From NCBI RefSeq assembly GCF_022271435.1, contig NZ_JAFIQY010000018.1:1-64000 (forward strand): a stretch of DNA of 64,000 bases, in the 5' to 3' direction. The notes under the pieces are model-generated. The model was not told the DNA's origin. It ran no database searches and saw only the letters and a program-made list of their open reading frames with translations. The stretch comes from Streptomyces monomycini (GTDB taxonomy: Bacteria; Actinomycetota; Actinomycetes; Streptomycetales; Streptomycetaceae). The translations under genes and the position numbers were made by a program. This document shows positions 33,865 through 42,861 of this stretch, one piece after another. Each line of letters opens with the position of its first letter. Position 1 is the first letter of the stretch.

Positions 33865-34917
33865 ATGGTCGTCAACAGCGCGCAGGCACTGGCGGATCGG
33901 TACGTGGACTTCGCCTGGTACCAGGCACGGGGGCAGTCCGACGCCCATGAGGAGCTGGCCGCGCGGATCGGCCACGACCCCGAGTTCTGCGGCCATCTCG
34001 CGCGCTCCCTGCCCGCCGGCAACAAGCAGCAGCCCAACCTCCTGTTCGCCGCGGTCCGCTACCTCGACGGCCCCTACGCCGAGCACGGGCCGCGCGGCGA
34101 CGCGGCGTACCGCGGCTGGCGTGAGTGGACCCTGCGCCACTGGGAGCAGGTCAGGGCCGTCGTCATGCGGCGCCTGACGCAGACCAACGAGCCGGCCCGC
34201 TGCGCGACCCTGCTGCCCCTGCTCGCCCGGCTCCCGCAGCCGCTGGCCCTCCTGGAGGTCGGCGCGTCGGCGGGGCTGTGCCTGTACCCGGACCGCTACC
34301 GCTATCGCTACGACGAGCGGCCGGAGTTCGGGGCCCCGGACAGCGCCGCGGTCTTCGCCTGCCGTACGGGGCCGGACACCCCCGTACCCGATCGTGTCCC
34401 GGACATCGCCTGGCGTGCGGGCATCGACCTCGCCCCCCTCGACCCGGCCGACCCCGACGACGTGCGCTGGCTGGAGGCTCTCGTCTGGCCGGGCGCCACC
34501 GACGAGCGCGTACGGCGGCAGCGGGCCGCCATCGAAGCCGTACGGTCCGCGCCGCGTCCCCGGGTCGTACGCGGCGACCTGCTCGACGCACTGCCCTCAC
34601 TGGCCGCCGAGGCCCCGCCCGAAGCGACGCTCGTCGTCTTCCACACCTCCGTGCTGACGTACCTGCCCCCGGCACGCCGCGAGGAGTTCGCCCGGCTCGT
34701 ACGGACCGTTCTCCGGGAGCGCGACCGCCCCGGGCACTGGGTCTCCAACGAGTACCGTTCCGTGCTCCCGTGGATCACCACACCCCGCCCGGCGCAGCCC
34801 CTGGAGGTGACGGAGCGGCTGCTGACGCTGGCTCTCGACGAGCGGGCTGTCGCGCTGACCGGCCAGCACGGGCAGAGCGTGCAGTGGCTGTACGGGCAGA
34901 ACGTGCAGTGGCTGTGA
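33865..34917 (+). CDS. DUF2332 family protein
   Basis: This 350-residue protein is of the DUF2332 family, widespread in actinobacteria and without a known reaction. Conserved elements visible are HLARSLPAGNKQQPNLLFAA near residue 45 and LLEVGASAGLCLYPDRY near 130, the latter resembling the glycine loop of SAM-dependent methyltransferases. VVFHTSVLTYLPPARREEF follows in the C-terminal third. The final residues contain a 21-bp duplication giving two successive GQxVQWL units at the stop. ATG at 33865 is the start. Its divergent neighbour is the M23 gene. A methyltransferase-like fold is inferred. Confidence 0.88.
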   Translation: MVVNSAQALADRYVDFAWYQARGQSDAHEELAARIGHDPEFCGHLARSLPAGNKQQPNLLFAAVRYLDGPYAEHGPRGDAAYRGWREWTLRHWEQVRAVVMRRLTQTNEPARCATLLPLLARLPQPLALLEVGASAGLCLYPDRYRYRYDERPEFGAPDSAAVFACRTGPDTPVPDRVPDIAWRAGIDLAPLDPADPDDVRWLEALVWPGATDERVRRQRAAIEAVRSAPRPRVVRGDLLDALPSLAAEAPPEATLVVFHTSVLTYLPPARREEFARLVRTVLRERDRPGHWVSNEYRSVLPWITTPRPAQPLEVTERLLTLALDERAVALTGQHGQSVQWLYGQNVQWL

Positions 34918-34962
34918 GGCCGGGGCATCGGCTGATGTTCCGGGGCTGTGGCCACGGCCCCC

Positions 34963-36240
34963 TCACCCCTTAAGAGGCCGCTGCACCGCCAGCAACGCCA
35001 TGTCGTCCGCCGTCTCCCCGCCTGTGTGTGCCGCCACGTCCGCCACCAGCGCGTCCAGCAGCGCCTGCGGCCCCTCGCAGGCCCAGACCCGCCCGCGCAG
35101 CCGCTTCGCCGGCTCGTAGAAGACGTTGCCTGCGTCCCGGGCCTCGGTCACGCCGTCGGTGAAGAGCAGCAGGATCGAGCCCGCGGGGCAGGCCGTCTCG
35201 TCCGCCCGGTCCGGCCAGCCGGCCACCTCGCTCATGCCGAGCGGCAGCGCGGGCGACGCGGGCGTCAGCTCGCGCAGTTCGCCGTCGGGGGCGAGGAGCA
35301 GTGGTGCCGGATGGCCGCGGTTGAGGACGCGGAGCGCCGCGTGTTCGTCCGAGGGCAGCTCCGCCAGTACGGCCGTCGTGAACCCCTCGAACTGGTCGAG
35401 GCCCTCCCGTCGGCTGCCCTCGCGCTGCAGCGCGCGCTCCAGCCGCCCCGCCACTGCCTCCAGACTGGCCTCCTGCTCGGCCGCCTCCCGGAAGGCACCG
35501 ATGACGATCACCGCGGCCTCCACCGCTTCCAGGCCCTTGCCCCGTACGTCGCCGACGATCAGCCGTACGCCGTACGGAGTGTCCTGGACCGCGTACAGGT
35601 CGCCGCCGATCCGGGCGTCCGCCTGCGCCGCCACGTAGCGCGCCGCGACCGCCAGCCCGCCGATGCGTTCGGCGGGCGTCGGCAGCACGGCCCGTTGGGC
35701 GGCCTCCGCGACGTCCCGTACGGAGGCGAGCCGGGCGTCGCTCATCCGTACGACCCGGTTGATGCCCAGCGCGAGGACGGCGACGACCAGGACGGTCAGG
35801 CCCTCGGTGAAGGACTGGTTGGCGTCGCGGCCCCCGTGGTACGTCACGACCCAGGTCTCGGCGAAGACGGCGGCCGCCGCGATGACGGCCGTACTGCCCA
35901 GCGAGTACAGCGGCGCCGCCACCAGCGGAGCGGCGGAGAAGAAGGGCGCGGCCGTGTACCGGTCGGGGGTGCCGCTGTCGAAAACCAGCCCCGCCACCAG
36001 CAGGATCAGCGGCAGCCAGCAGACCAGCCGCCGGCCGAACGGCGACATGCCGGAGCGGCGGCGCCGCCGCTCCCGTTCGCCCGTACGGCCCCTGCCGCCT
36101 CGACGCACCCGCACCGGCCTGCCTCCCACTCCCGTCGCAGCCGGGCCGCGGCCCGCGCCCGCCCGTACGACCACCGCCGCCGTCCCAAGGCTTTCCGCTG
36201 CCGGGCCGGGGGGCGAATCAGATGGGGCCGTACGGGTCAT
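34963..36240 (-). CDS. Membrane-anchored PP2C/SpoIIE-type phosphatase
   Basis: This 425-residue protein has a basic, disordered N-terminus of about 60 residues, then four to five transmembrane helices (residues about 65-155). The cytoplasmic phosphatase domain follows, with IGGDLYAV and VGDVRGKG metal-binding loops, LFTDGVTEARD and GGETADDMALL. It probably dephosphorylates an anti-anti-sigma or similar protein in response to a membrane cue. The ATG at 36240 was chosen; a later Met at 36051, just before the first helix, is a possible alternative because neither has a strong ribosome site. A hairpin-bearing, repeat-rich segment lies upstream. Partner unknown. Confidence 0.87.
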   Translation of the reverse strand: MTRTAPSDSPPGPAAESLGTAAVVVRAGAGRGPAATGVGGRPVRVRRGGRGRTGERERRRRRSGMSPFGRRLVCWLPLILLVAGLVFDSGTPDRYTAAPFFSAAPLVAAPLYSLGSTAVIAAAAVFAETWVVTYHGGRDANQSFTEGLTVLVVAVLALGINRVVRMSDARLASVRDVAEAAQRAVLPTPAERIGGLAVAARYVAAQADARIGGDLYAVQDTPYGVRLIVGDVRGKGLEAVEAAVIVIGAFREAAEQEASLEAVAGRLERALQREGSRREGLDQFEGFTTAVLAELPSDEHAALRVLNRGHPAPLLLAPDGELRELTPASPALPLGMSEVAGWPDRADETACPAGSILLLFTDGVTEARDAGNVFYEPAKRLRGRVWACEGPQALLDALVADVAAHTGGETADDMALLAVQRPLKG

Positions 36241-36293
36241 ACGGAGCCGACGGGGGCGGCGGACCGGACGTCGGGGACGGCGGAACGAGCAGC

Positions 36294-36365
36294 GGTCCGG
36301 GCGGGGGGGAAGGGGCTGCGGGCCGGGCGGGGGGAAGGGGCTGCGGGCCGGGCGGGGGGAAGGGG
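36294..36365 (-). repeat. 25-bp tandem repeat, about three copies
   Basis: The unit CTGCGGGCCGGGCGGGGGGAAGGGG occupies 36316-36340 and 36341-36365, with a partial copy from 36294. It lies between the phosphatase start and the tRNA-Lys terminator. Confidence 0.85.
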
Positions 36366-36378
36366 CGGCGGGCATACG

Positions 36379-36417
36379 ACAGCGCCCCCGCCCGGGGACT
36401 CCCGGCGGGGGCGCTGT
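36379..36417 (-). terminator. Terminator of tRNA-Lys
   Basis: ACAGCGCCCCCGCC at 36379-36392 pairs with GGCGGGGGCGCTGT at 36404-36417. It is a long perfect stem 39 bp beyond the tRNA 3' end on the minus strand. Confidence 0.8.
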
Positions 36418-36455
36418 GCGGTGGACCGGAGGGCTCGCCTCCGGCTCGTACCTGG

Positions 36456-36528
36456 TGGGCCATCAGGGGCTCGAACCCTGAACCAATGGATTAAAAGTCC
36501 ACTGCTCTGCCAATTGAGCTAATGGCCC
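36456..36528 (-). tRNA. tRNA-Lys (TTT)
   Basis: A 73-nt tRNA without encoded CCA. The acceptor GGGCCAT pairs with ATGGCCC, then A. The anticodon loop CTTTTAA is closed by GTGGA/TCCAT, giving anticodon TTT. The T loop has GGTTCGAGC. On the minus strand a TATGCT -10-like box (36543 to 36538) lies just upstream, the same hexamer as before tRNA-Glu. Confidence 0.97.
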
Positions 36529-36785
36529 GCACCGAGCAGCATAGCCCGCGTTCCCGCCGCAGCCCGAAGGCATTAGCCATCGGACCGGCGGAGGCGCCGC
36601 GTCCGCTTCGGGGCGGGCGTGGCGCACGAGGCTGCCGTACGGCGGGGAGCGCGGTCAAAGGGCCGCACGGGGAACGCAGTTGAGACGCGGGGCCCGCGCC
36701 CGCCCCGTACCGGAGTACGGAGGCGTGGCGCGGGCCCCGCGGTCGTGGAGAGCGACGCCGTCGGACGGCACCGACTTTGTCAGGT

Positions 36786-36880
36786 GTCACGGACGACGTC
36801 AGAAGTCACAGACTCCATCGAGCGTCACAGACTCCGTCAGGCGTCACGGACGCCCTCAGGCGTCACGGACTCCGTCAGCC
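36786..36880. repeat. 19-bp tandem array, five units
   Basis: Five consecutive 19-bp units, consensus GTCACGGACTCCGTCAGGC, run from 36786 to 36880. A weaker sixth unit occurs at 36767-36785. The last unit overlaps the stop codon of the DEAD-box helicase (36875-36877), so most of the array is 3' untranslated DNA. The remainder of 36529-36785 has no other feature apart from the tRNA promoter. Confidence 0.9.
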
Positions 36881-39151
36881 GTTGCGCTTCCAGCGCGGCT
36901 TGTCCTCACGGCGGCCGAAGGAGCTGGTGCCGTGGCCGCGGTGGTCGTCACGGCGGCCGTGCGGACGGTCGCCGCCGCCCGAGCGGTAGCCGCCCGAGGC
37001 GGGACGGTCGTCGCGGCGGTCACGGTTGTACGGACGGTCGCCGCCACCGGAGCGGTAGCCGCCGCCCGAGCGGCCGCCGGAGCGGTCGTCACGGTTGAAG
37101 GAACGGTTCGGGCGGTCGCCGCGGTCGCGGTTGAAGCCGCCACCGGAACGGTCGTCACGGCGGTCACGGTTGAAGCCACCGCCCGAGCGGTCGTCACGGC
37201 GGTCACGGTTGAAGCCACCGCCGGAACGGTCGTCACGGCGGAAGCCGCCACGGTCACCACGGTCGCCGCGCTCGCCACGGTCGTCGCGACGGTCGCGGTT
37301 GAAGCCGCCACCGGAACGGTCGTCACGGCGGAAGCCGCCGCCCGAGCGGTCGTCGCGGCGGTCACGGTTGAAGCCGCCGCGGTCGCCGCGGTCGTTGTCG
37401 CGACGGTCGCGGTTGAAGCCGCCACCGGAGCGGTCGTCACGGCGGAAGCCGCCACGGTCACCACGGTCACCGCGGTCGTTGTCCCGGCGGTCCCGGCGCT
37501 CGTAGTTGCCCCGCTCGTCGCGGTACGAGGAGCGGCGCTGCGCCTCGTCGGCCTCGGGAGCGGCCTGGGCCGGTACGACGGCCTCGGCGGCCTCCTCCAC
37601 GGCGGCCTCGGCGGCGGCGATCGCCTCCTCCGGGTCCTCGCCCCGCTCCCGCGCGGCGCGGGCGGTCAGCCGGTTGGCCTCCTCGCGCAGCTCGGTCGCC
37701 CGGCGCTGCGCGCGCTCCAGCTCGCGGGAGAGCTCCTGGGCCTCGCGCTCGGCCTGCTTGGCGGAGTTGGTCGCCGAGTCGGCCTGCACCTCGGTGAGCG
37801 AGCGGGCGCCGGTGATCCGGGCCACGTCCTCGTCGAAGGCGCCGGCGCCGCCGACGATGTGGCGCGAGGCGTCCACGCCCGCGTCCTCCATCAGGCGGAA
37901 GATCTGGCGGCGCTGGTGCGGCAGGGCCAGCGAGACGACCGTGCCGGACTGGCCCGCACGGGCGGTACGGCCGGAACGGTGCAGGTAGTCCTTGTGGTCA
38001 CCGGCCGGGTCCACGTTCAGGACCAGGTCGATGCCGTCGACGTGGATACCGCGGGCGGCGACGTCGGTGGCGACCAGGACGTTGACGTAACCGTCCTTGA
38101 AGTCGGCCAGCGTGCGGGTCCGCGCGCCCTGCGTCATGCCGCCGTGCAGCGCGTCGGCGCGCACACCGGAGTCGCACAGCTGCTCGGCGACGCGGTCGGC
38201 GCCGAGCTGGGTGCGGACGAAGATGATGGTGCGGCCCTTGCGGGCGGCGATGGCGGCGGTGACCGGCGCCTTGTCCTTCGGCTTCACGACCAGCACGTGG
38301 TGGGTCATGGTGGTGACCGCGCCCTGGGCCGCGTCGACCTCGTGGGTCGCCGGGTTGGTCAGGTAGCGCTTGACCAGGGTGCCGATCTCGTTCTCCATCG
38401 TGGCGGAGAACAGCATCCGCTGGCCGCCGGACGGGATCAGGTCGAGCAGCTCGGTGACCTCGGGCAGGAAGCCCAGGTCGGCCATCTGGTCGGCCTCGTC
38501 CAGGACGGCGGTCTCGACGTCGTCCAGCGAGCAGGCGCCGCGGTTGATGATGTCGCGCAGCCGGCCGGGGGTGGCGACGAGGACGTCGACGCCGCGCTCC
38601 AGCGCGTAGATCTGGTTGCCCATGGACGTACCGCCGCAGACGACCTTGAGCTTGAGGCCCAGGACGTCGCCGTACGGCTGCAGCGCGTCGCTGACCTGCA
38701 TGGCCAGCTCACGGGTCGGGGTGAGGATGACGCCGCGCGGGCGCTTCTTCGCGGTGTTGCCGCCGGCCAGGCGGCTGAGCAGCGGCAGACCGAAGGAGAG
38801 GGTCTTGCCGGAGCCGGTACGGCCGCGGCCGAGGATGTCGCGTCCGGCCAGCGCGTCGGGGATCGTCGCGGCCTGGATGGGGAACGGGGTGGTGACACCG
38901 TTCGCGGCCAGCTTGCGGACGATCTTCTCGTCGAGGCCGAGGTCACCGAAGGTGATCTGCGGGGTCGCGTCCTCGGCGGGGGCGTCGGCGGAGGCGTCGA
39001 CGTCGGTGTCGGCGTCGGTGTCGGCGGCCGGCTCGGCCGCTCCGGTCACCTCGGCAGGCGCCTCGACGACGGCCTGGTCCTGCGGCTGGTCCTGCTGGGG
39101 AGCCTGCTCGTCGGCAGCGGGCAGGACGGACTGATCAGTGGAAACAGACAT
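36875..39151 (-). CDS. DEAD-box RNA helicase with RGG/RDD tail
   Basis: This 758-residue ATP-dependent RNA helicase begins with an acidic 65 residues. The core follows: Walker A GRTGSGKT (110-117), TPTRELA (145-150), ATPGR, motif II DEAD (218-221), SAT, then HGGMTQGARTRTL and HRSGRTARAG in the second RecA domain. After a helical Ala/Glu segment, the last 200 or so residues are a disordered repeat of RRDDRSGGGFNRD-type units, ending in KPRWKRNG. Such tails bind RNA and promote condensates. The ATG at 39151 is used; the ribosome site is weak, and a 337-bp leader suggests post-transcriptional control. It likely acts in rRNA/mRNA remodelling, often cold-induced in the family. Confidence 0.93.
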   Translation of the reverse strand: MSVSTDQSVLPAADEQAPQQDQPQDQAVVEAPAEVTGAAEPAADTDADTDVDASADAPAEDATPQITFGDLGLDEKIVRKLAANGVTTPFPIQAATIPDALAGRDILGRGRTGSGKTLSFGLPLLSRLAGGNTAKKRPRGVILTPTRELAMQVSDALQPYGDVLGLKLKVVCGGTSMGNQIYALERGVDVLVATPGRLRDIINRGACSLDDVETAVLDEADQMADLGFLPEVTELLDLIPSGGQRMLFSATMENEIGTLVKRYLTNPATHEVDAAQGAVTTMTHHVLVVKPKDKAPVTAAIAARKGRTIIFVRTQLGADRVAEQLCDSGVRADALHGGMTQGARTRTLADFKDGYVNVLVATDVAARGIHVDGIDLVLNVDPAGDHKDYLHRSGRTARAGQSGTVVSLALPHQRRQIFRLMEDAGVDASRHIVGGAGAFDEDVARITGARSLTEVQADSATNSAKQAEREAQELSRELERAQRRATELREEANRLTARAARERGEDPEEAIAAAEAAVEEAAEAVVPAQAAPEADEAQRRSSYRDERGNYERRDRRDNDRGDRGDRGGFRRDDRSGGGFNRDRRDNDRGDRGGFNRDRRDDRSGGGFRRDDRSGGGFNRDRRDDRGERGDRGDRGGFRRDDRSGGGFNRDRRDDRSGGGFNRDRRDDRSGGGFNRDRGDRPNRSFNRDDRSGGRSGGGYRSGGGDRPYNRDRRDDRPASGGYRSGGGDRPHGRRDDHRGHGTSSFGRREDKPRWKRNG
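36990..37480 (-). repeat. Coding repeats of the RGG/RDD tail
   Basis: Within the helicase gene, short units encoding (R)RDDRSGGGFNRDR are repeated at least eight times with small changes. The region is prone to copy-number change while staying in frame. Confidence 0.85.
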
Positions 39152-39488
39152 GCGAAATGCGAAACCTTCCGGAGTCTCGGCACAGGCACGCGCCCAAACT
39201 CCGTGAGACTTCACAAACGACCGCCTCAATGCGGTCAGCCACGGCAAGGGAGAGAACGCGCCACACGGCGCTGCATCATGCGCCGGGCAAATGGGATCAA
39301 ACGATCTACCACCATACTCACTCCAACCCCCGGAAGGCAAATGCCCTCCCGAACCCCCGTTCCCCACCGCTGTCACCTGGCCTTTTGCCGCCACCCCTGC
39401 ACCTCGCCCACCCCGGCCCCCACCCGCACCACGCCCGCTCCGACGTCCCCCGCCCAGCCGCCCCGTACGCCACTCCCCCGCCTTGTCG
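39152..39488. other. Long leader of the DEAD-box gene
   Basis: A 337-bp gap lies upstream of the helicase start. It includes the hairpin GACCGC-CTCAAT-GCGGTC at 39219-39236 and a less GC-rich section near 39290-39340, suitable for a promoter. No reading frame is convincing. Regulation through a structured 5' untranslated region is plausible. Confidence 0.45.
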
Positions 39489-40037
39489 CTATCCCCCGCC
39501 CTCCGGGTTCGAGGGCGCGGGCGGCGGGGACGACGGGGTAGGCGCCGGGGTGCTCGGCTGCGGGTCCGGGCTGGCGCTCGGTGTCGGCTTCACGGTCGGG
39601 GTCGTACGGGGCGGCTGGGCGGTCGAGGAGGGGCGGCTGCTGCCGGGCCGCGGCGGTCCGGGCGCGGCGGGGCCGCTGCCGGGCGGTCCGGGCTGCTCCG
39701 GGCCGGGCGCGGCGCCCGAAGCGGGTTCCGGTTCCGGCTCCGTCTCGTGCGCCGAGGGCGTGTGGTCGCTCGCGGGCGCCCCCGCGTGCCCCTCCACACC
39801 GTGGCCGCCGCCGGTACGCCCCCTGCGGTCCGGGCTCCCGCCGCGGGTGTCCACCGTGCCGCCGTCCGGCGCGGGCCCGCCGTCGGGCCGCGCGGAGGAG
39901 CCCGACGGCTTGGGCGGTTCCGCGTCGCTCACGCTCATGCAGCCGCTCAGCGACGCGGCCAGGGCGGAGGCGGCGGCCACGGCGGCGGCGAGCCGGTTCA
40001 GGGCCGGGCCGGGAAGGGGGGAAGCGATCGGGCGCAC
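39489..40037 (-). CDS. Pro/Ser-rich lipoprotein
   Basis: This 182-residue protein starts at GTG 40037, eight bases after GGAGG. The N-terminus is a lipoprotein signal (ALNRLAAAVAAASALAASLS) ending in the lipobox ASLSGC, with lipidation expected at the Cys near residue 34. The remaining 150 residues are low-complexity Pro/Gly/Ser/Glu with no domain (PEPEPASGAAPGPEQPGPPG). It probably extends into the wall as a surface stalk. Position is between the DEAD-box helicase and a metallopeptidase, all on the minus strand. The function is unknown. Confidence 0.75.
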   Translation of the reverse strand: MRPIASPLPGPALNRLAAAVAAASALAASLSGCMSVSDAEPPKPSGSSARPDGGPAPDGGTVDTRGGSPDRRGRTGGGHGVEGHAGAPASDHTPSAHETEPEPEPASGAAPGPEQPGPPGSGPAAPGPPRPGSSRPSSTAQPPRTTPTVKPTPSASPDPQPSTPAPTPSSPPPAPSNPEGGG

Positions 40038-40276
40038 GGGCGGGACCTCCGGATCCGGAGCGCGGAGACTGCGGAGATGAACGCCCTGCCCAACTCCCGC
40101 CGGGCACCCGAGGACACGCGCCGCGGGCACGAGATCGCGTCCGTACGGGCCCGATCTCGGCCCCGGGTACCGGCGGCACCGTCCCGAACGCCACGAATGC
40201 CGCGAACCGGCCGCGCCGGCCGGCACGGGCGCTCCGGCCGTACGCCTCCGCGCCGTACGCGAACCCCACCGGACCG

Positions 40277-40324
40277 CCGTCAGGCCGTCAGGCCGTCAGG
40301 CCGTCAGGCCGTCAGGCCGTCAGC
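40277..40324. repeat. 8-bp tandem repeat CCGTCAGG
   Basis: Six copies of CCGTCAGG (last CCGTCAGC) run from 40277 to 40324 and overlap the stop of the metallopeptidase gene at 40320-40322. Confidence 0.85.
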
Positions 40325-40670
40325 CGTACCCCAACGCGTGCAACCGCTCGTCGTCGATGCCGAAGTGGTGCGCGATCTCGTGCACGACGGTCACCTCGGT
40401 CTCCGCCACCACGTCCTCCCGCGTCTCGCACATCCGCAGGGTCGGGTTGCGGTAGACCGTGATCCGGTCGGGCAGCACGCCCGCGTACCACTCGCCGCGG
40501 TCGGTCAGCGGCGTCCCCTCGTACAGCCCCAGGAGGTCGGGGTCCTCGGCCGGTGGTTCGTCCTCGACGAACACCGCCACGTTGTCCATCAGCCGTGTCA
40601 GCTCCGGCGGGATCCGGTCCAGCGCCTCGGCCACCAGTTCCTCGAACTCCTCGCGCGTCATCTCCAGCAC
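40320..40670 (-). CDS. Zincin-like metallopeptidase family protein
   Basis: This 116-residue protein carries the HExxH motif VVHEIAHHFG followed by a third ligand-type segment GIDDERLHALGYG at the C-terminus. That pattern is typical of the PF06262 (DUF1025) zincin-like family in actinobacteria. The N-terminal helix EEFEELVAEALDRIPPEL is a second family hallmark. The GTG at 40670 (then Leu-Glu-Met) was chosen from remembered orthologues; ATG 40661 or 40679 are alternatives. No signal peptide, so cytoplasmic. The protein substrate is unknown. The stop lies inside an 8-bp repeat array. Confidence 0.88.
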   Translation of the reverse strand: MLEMTREEFEELVAEALDRIPPELTRLMDNVAVFVEDEPPAEDPDLLGLYEGTPLTDRGEWYAGVLPDRITVYRNPTLRMCETREDVVAETEVTVVHEIAHHFGIDDERLHALGYG

Positions 40671-40758
40671 ACCACCCATTGTCCGCCACGCCACCGTTCG
40701 GCGGCGGTACCGAGCGGTGCCGCCTGCGGCACCGGCGCGCGAGGTCCGTTTTCCGGGC

Positions 40759-42486
40759 ATGACGGGCGCGGCGCCCGGGAATACGCGCCCAATGGCCCGT
40801 GTCGCGCCGCCCGGGGGCTCCTCCCCCGGCCCCTCCGACTCCTCCGGCTCCGCCGGTCACCCCGGCTCCTTTGTGTCCCGGCTGCTCCGCGCCTCGCTCG
40901 CCCGGTTACGGGGCTTTCCCGCCGCGGTGCTCCACGACTACCGCTCCCACCGCACCGCCCCCACCAGCACCCTCACCCACACCCCGCACCCGTACGCCCG
41001 CGCCCTCGGCCTGATCGCCGTCACCCTGCTCGGCGCCTGGCTGGGACTGCTGATCGTCGGCAGCATCCACGCTCCCGTGGGGCCGGTGGACACGAACATG
41101 ACACTGCGCCCGTCGTTCTCCGGCGGCACGAAGATCAACGTCTCGCCGCTGGGCGCCCTGGAGCTGCGCAGCCACCACGCGCCGATACGGCTGGACGTCG
41201 ACGTCGACCGGCTGGATCCCGTACGGGCCCAGGCCCTGGTCGACCACCCGGAACGTTTCGCCGGCCTCCAGGAACAGGTCACCCGCGACGTCGTCAGCGG
41301 CACCGGCACCCTCGCCTTCCGCTCCTGCGTCGCGGTCGTCTCCGGCGCCACCGCGCTGGGGCTGGCCGTCTACCGGCGGCCGCGCCGCGCGCTGGCCGCG
41401 GGCGGGCTGGCGCTCGTGCTGCTGGCCTCGTCGGGCGCCGCCGCGTACGCCACCTGGAACCCGAAATCGGTCCTGGAGCCGAAGTTCTCCGGGCTGCTGT
41501 CCTCGGCGCCCTCGGTGGTCGGCAACGCCCGCAACATCGTCAGCGAGTTCGACGTCTACCAGCGGGAGTTGGCGCGCCTGGTGACGAACGTGACCAAGCT
41601 CTACGAAGCCACCTCGACCCTGCCCGCGTACGCGCCCGACCCCACCACCATCCGGGTGCTGCACGTCTCCGACATCCACCTCAACCCGGCGGCCTGGCAG
41701 ATCGTCAAGTCCCTGGTGAAGCAGTACAAGATCGACGTGATCATTGACACCGGCGACACCATGGACCACGGCTCGGCCGCCGAGAACGCCTTCCTGGACC
41801 CGGTCGCCACGCTCGGCGCGCCGTACGTCTGGGTGCGCGGCAACCACGACTCCGTGACGACGCAGAAGTACCTGGCCACCCGTAAGAACGCCATGGTCCT
41901 CGACGACGGGCGGGCGGTCAGCGTCGGCGGGCTGCGGATCGCCGGCGTCGGCGACCCGCAGTTCACCCCGGACCGCTCGGTCGTCGCGGAGGGGGACTTC
42001 TCGGAACGCACGGCCGGCGGCAAGCTGGCCGACTCGCTCCGTACGCAGCGGCTCGCGGGGACGCCCGTGGACATCGCGCTGGCGCACAACCCGGTCGCGG
42101 CGTCCGAGACGGACGGTCTGGTTCCGCTGGCGCTGGCCGGTCATGTCCACCACCGCGAGAACAGCGTGCTCCCCCGGGGCACCCGGCTGATGATCGAGGG
42201 CTCCACGGGCGGTGGCGGGCTGCGCGCGGTGCAGGGCAAGAAGCCCGCTCCGGTGCAGGCGTCCGTCCTTTACCTGGACCGCGAGACCCGGCGCCTCCAG
42301 GCGTGGGACGAGATCACGCTCGGCGGGCTGGGGCTGTCGAAGGCCGAGGTCAGCCGCCACCTGCCGCAGGAGAACCGGCCGGGCGCCTCGTCGTCCCCGA
42401 GCGCGGGGACGCCCGGCACGAGGGGTCCCGGCGCGGGGACGCCCGGCACGACGGCTCCCGGCACGGCCTCCCCCGGCCCTCCGTAG
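40759..42486 (+). CDS. Membrane-anchored metallophosphoesterase
   Basis: This protein is 575 residues from the ATG at 40759 (564 from 40792). A cytoplasmic N-terminus is followed by hydrophobic segments near residues 78-98 (GLIAVTLLGAWLGLLIVG) and 190-235. The C-terminal catalytic domain has all calcineurin-like motifs: LHVSDIHLN, IIDTGDTMDHG, VRGNHDS and ALAGHVHHRE. These bind two metal ions. The tail is Gly/Pro/Ser/Thr-rich with repeated GTPGTRGPGAG units. The active site is probably extracellular or at the membrane. Substrate unknown. It diverges from the small metallopeptidase gene across 88 bp. Confidence 0.88.
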   Translation: MTGAAPGNTRPMARVAPPGGSSPGPSDSSGSAGHPGSFVSRLLRASLARLRGFPAAVLHDYRSHRTAPTSTLTHTPHPYARALGLIAVTLLGAWLGLLIVGSIHAPVGPVDTNMTLRPSFSGGTKINVSPLGALELRSHHAPIRLDVDVDRLDPVRAQALVDHPERFAGLQEQVTRDVVSGTGTLAFRSCVAVVSGATALGLAVYRRPRRALAAGGLALVLLASSGAAAYATWNPKSVLEPKFSGLLSSAPSVVGNARNIVSEFDVYQRELARLVTNVTKLYEATSTLPAYAPDPTTIRVLHVSDIHLNPAAWQIVKSLVKQYKIDVIIDTGDTMDHGSAAENAFLDPVATLGAPYVWVRGNHDSVTTQKYLATRKNAMVLDDGRAVSVGGLRIAGVGDPQFTPDRSVVAEGDFSERTAGGKLADSLRTQRLAGTPVDIALAHNPVAASETDGLVPLALAGHVHHRENSVLPRGTRLMIEGSTGGGGLRAVQGKKPAPVQASVLYLDRETRRLQAWDEITLGGLGLSKAEVSRHLPQENRPGASSSPSAGTPGTRGPGAGTPGTTAPGTASPGPP

Positions 42487-42594
42487 GCCCGCGAGGCGGG
42501 CGGGGAGCGCGGCGCGTCACCCGCCCCATCCGCCCGTCGGATCCCGCGCCGAACACCTCCTCGGAGGGGCTCGAACAAACCGTTTTGGCGAACG

Positions 42595-42624
42595 GTCCCT
42601 GCATCCCATATGCTTCTCACGTCC
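42595..42624 (+). promoter_or_regulatory. Promoter of tRNA-Glu/Asp/Phe cluster
   Basis: TTGGCG at 42595-42600 and TATGCT at 42619-42624 are spaced by 18 bp, 37 bp before the mature tRNA-Glu. This fits a sigma-HrdB-type promoter for the tRNA cluster. Confidence 0.55.
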
Positions 42625-42661
42625 CCGACGGCGCCCCACAAGGCACCAAGGCGGGCCATCA

Positions 42662-42734
42662 GCCCTCATCGTCTAGTGGCCCAGGACGCCGCCCTTTCAA
42701 GGCGGTAGCACGGGTTCGAATCCCGTTGGGGGCA
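42662..42734 (+). tRNA. tRNA-Glu (TTC)
   Basis: A 73-nt tRNA. GCCCTCA pairs with TGGGGGC (one T-G pair). The anticodon arm CCGCC-CTTTCAA-GGCGG gives anticodon TTC. The T arm is CGGGTTCGAATCCCG. No CCA is encoded. First of three tandem tRNA genes. Confidence 0.97.
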
Positions 42735-42782
42735 CGCATTACCGTGTGCGAGAGCAGGTACGCTTGATCTCGCACAGTGCAA

Positions 42783-42857
42783 GGTCCTGTGGAGCAGTTT
42801 GGAGTGCTCGCCACCCTGTCAAGGTGGAGGCCGCGGGTTCAAATCCCGTCAGGACCG
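42783..42857 (+). tRNA. tRNA-Asp (GTC), copy 1
   Basis: A 75-nt tRNA. GGTCCTG pairs with CAGGACC, then G. The anticodon loop CTGTCAA in CCACC/GGTGG gives GTC. It is identical to the copy at 48638-48712. It follows tRNA-Glu by 48 bp. Confidence 0.97.
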
Positions 42858-42861
42858 CTGT

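Noticed and set aside
36786..36880. CRISPR array
   Set aside because: Repeats are directly abutting 19-bp units without spacers, and no cas gene is present.
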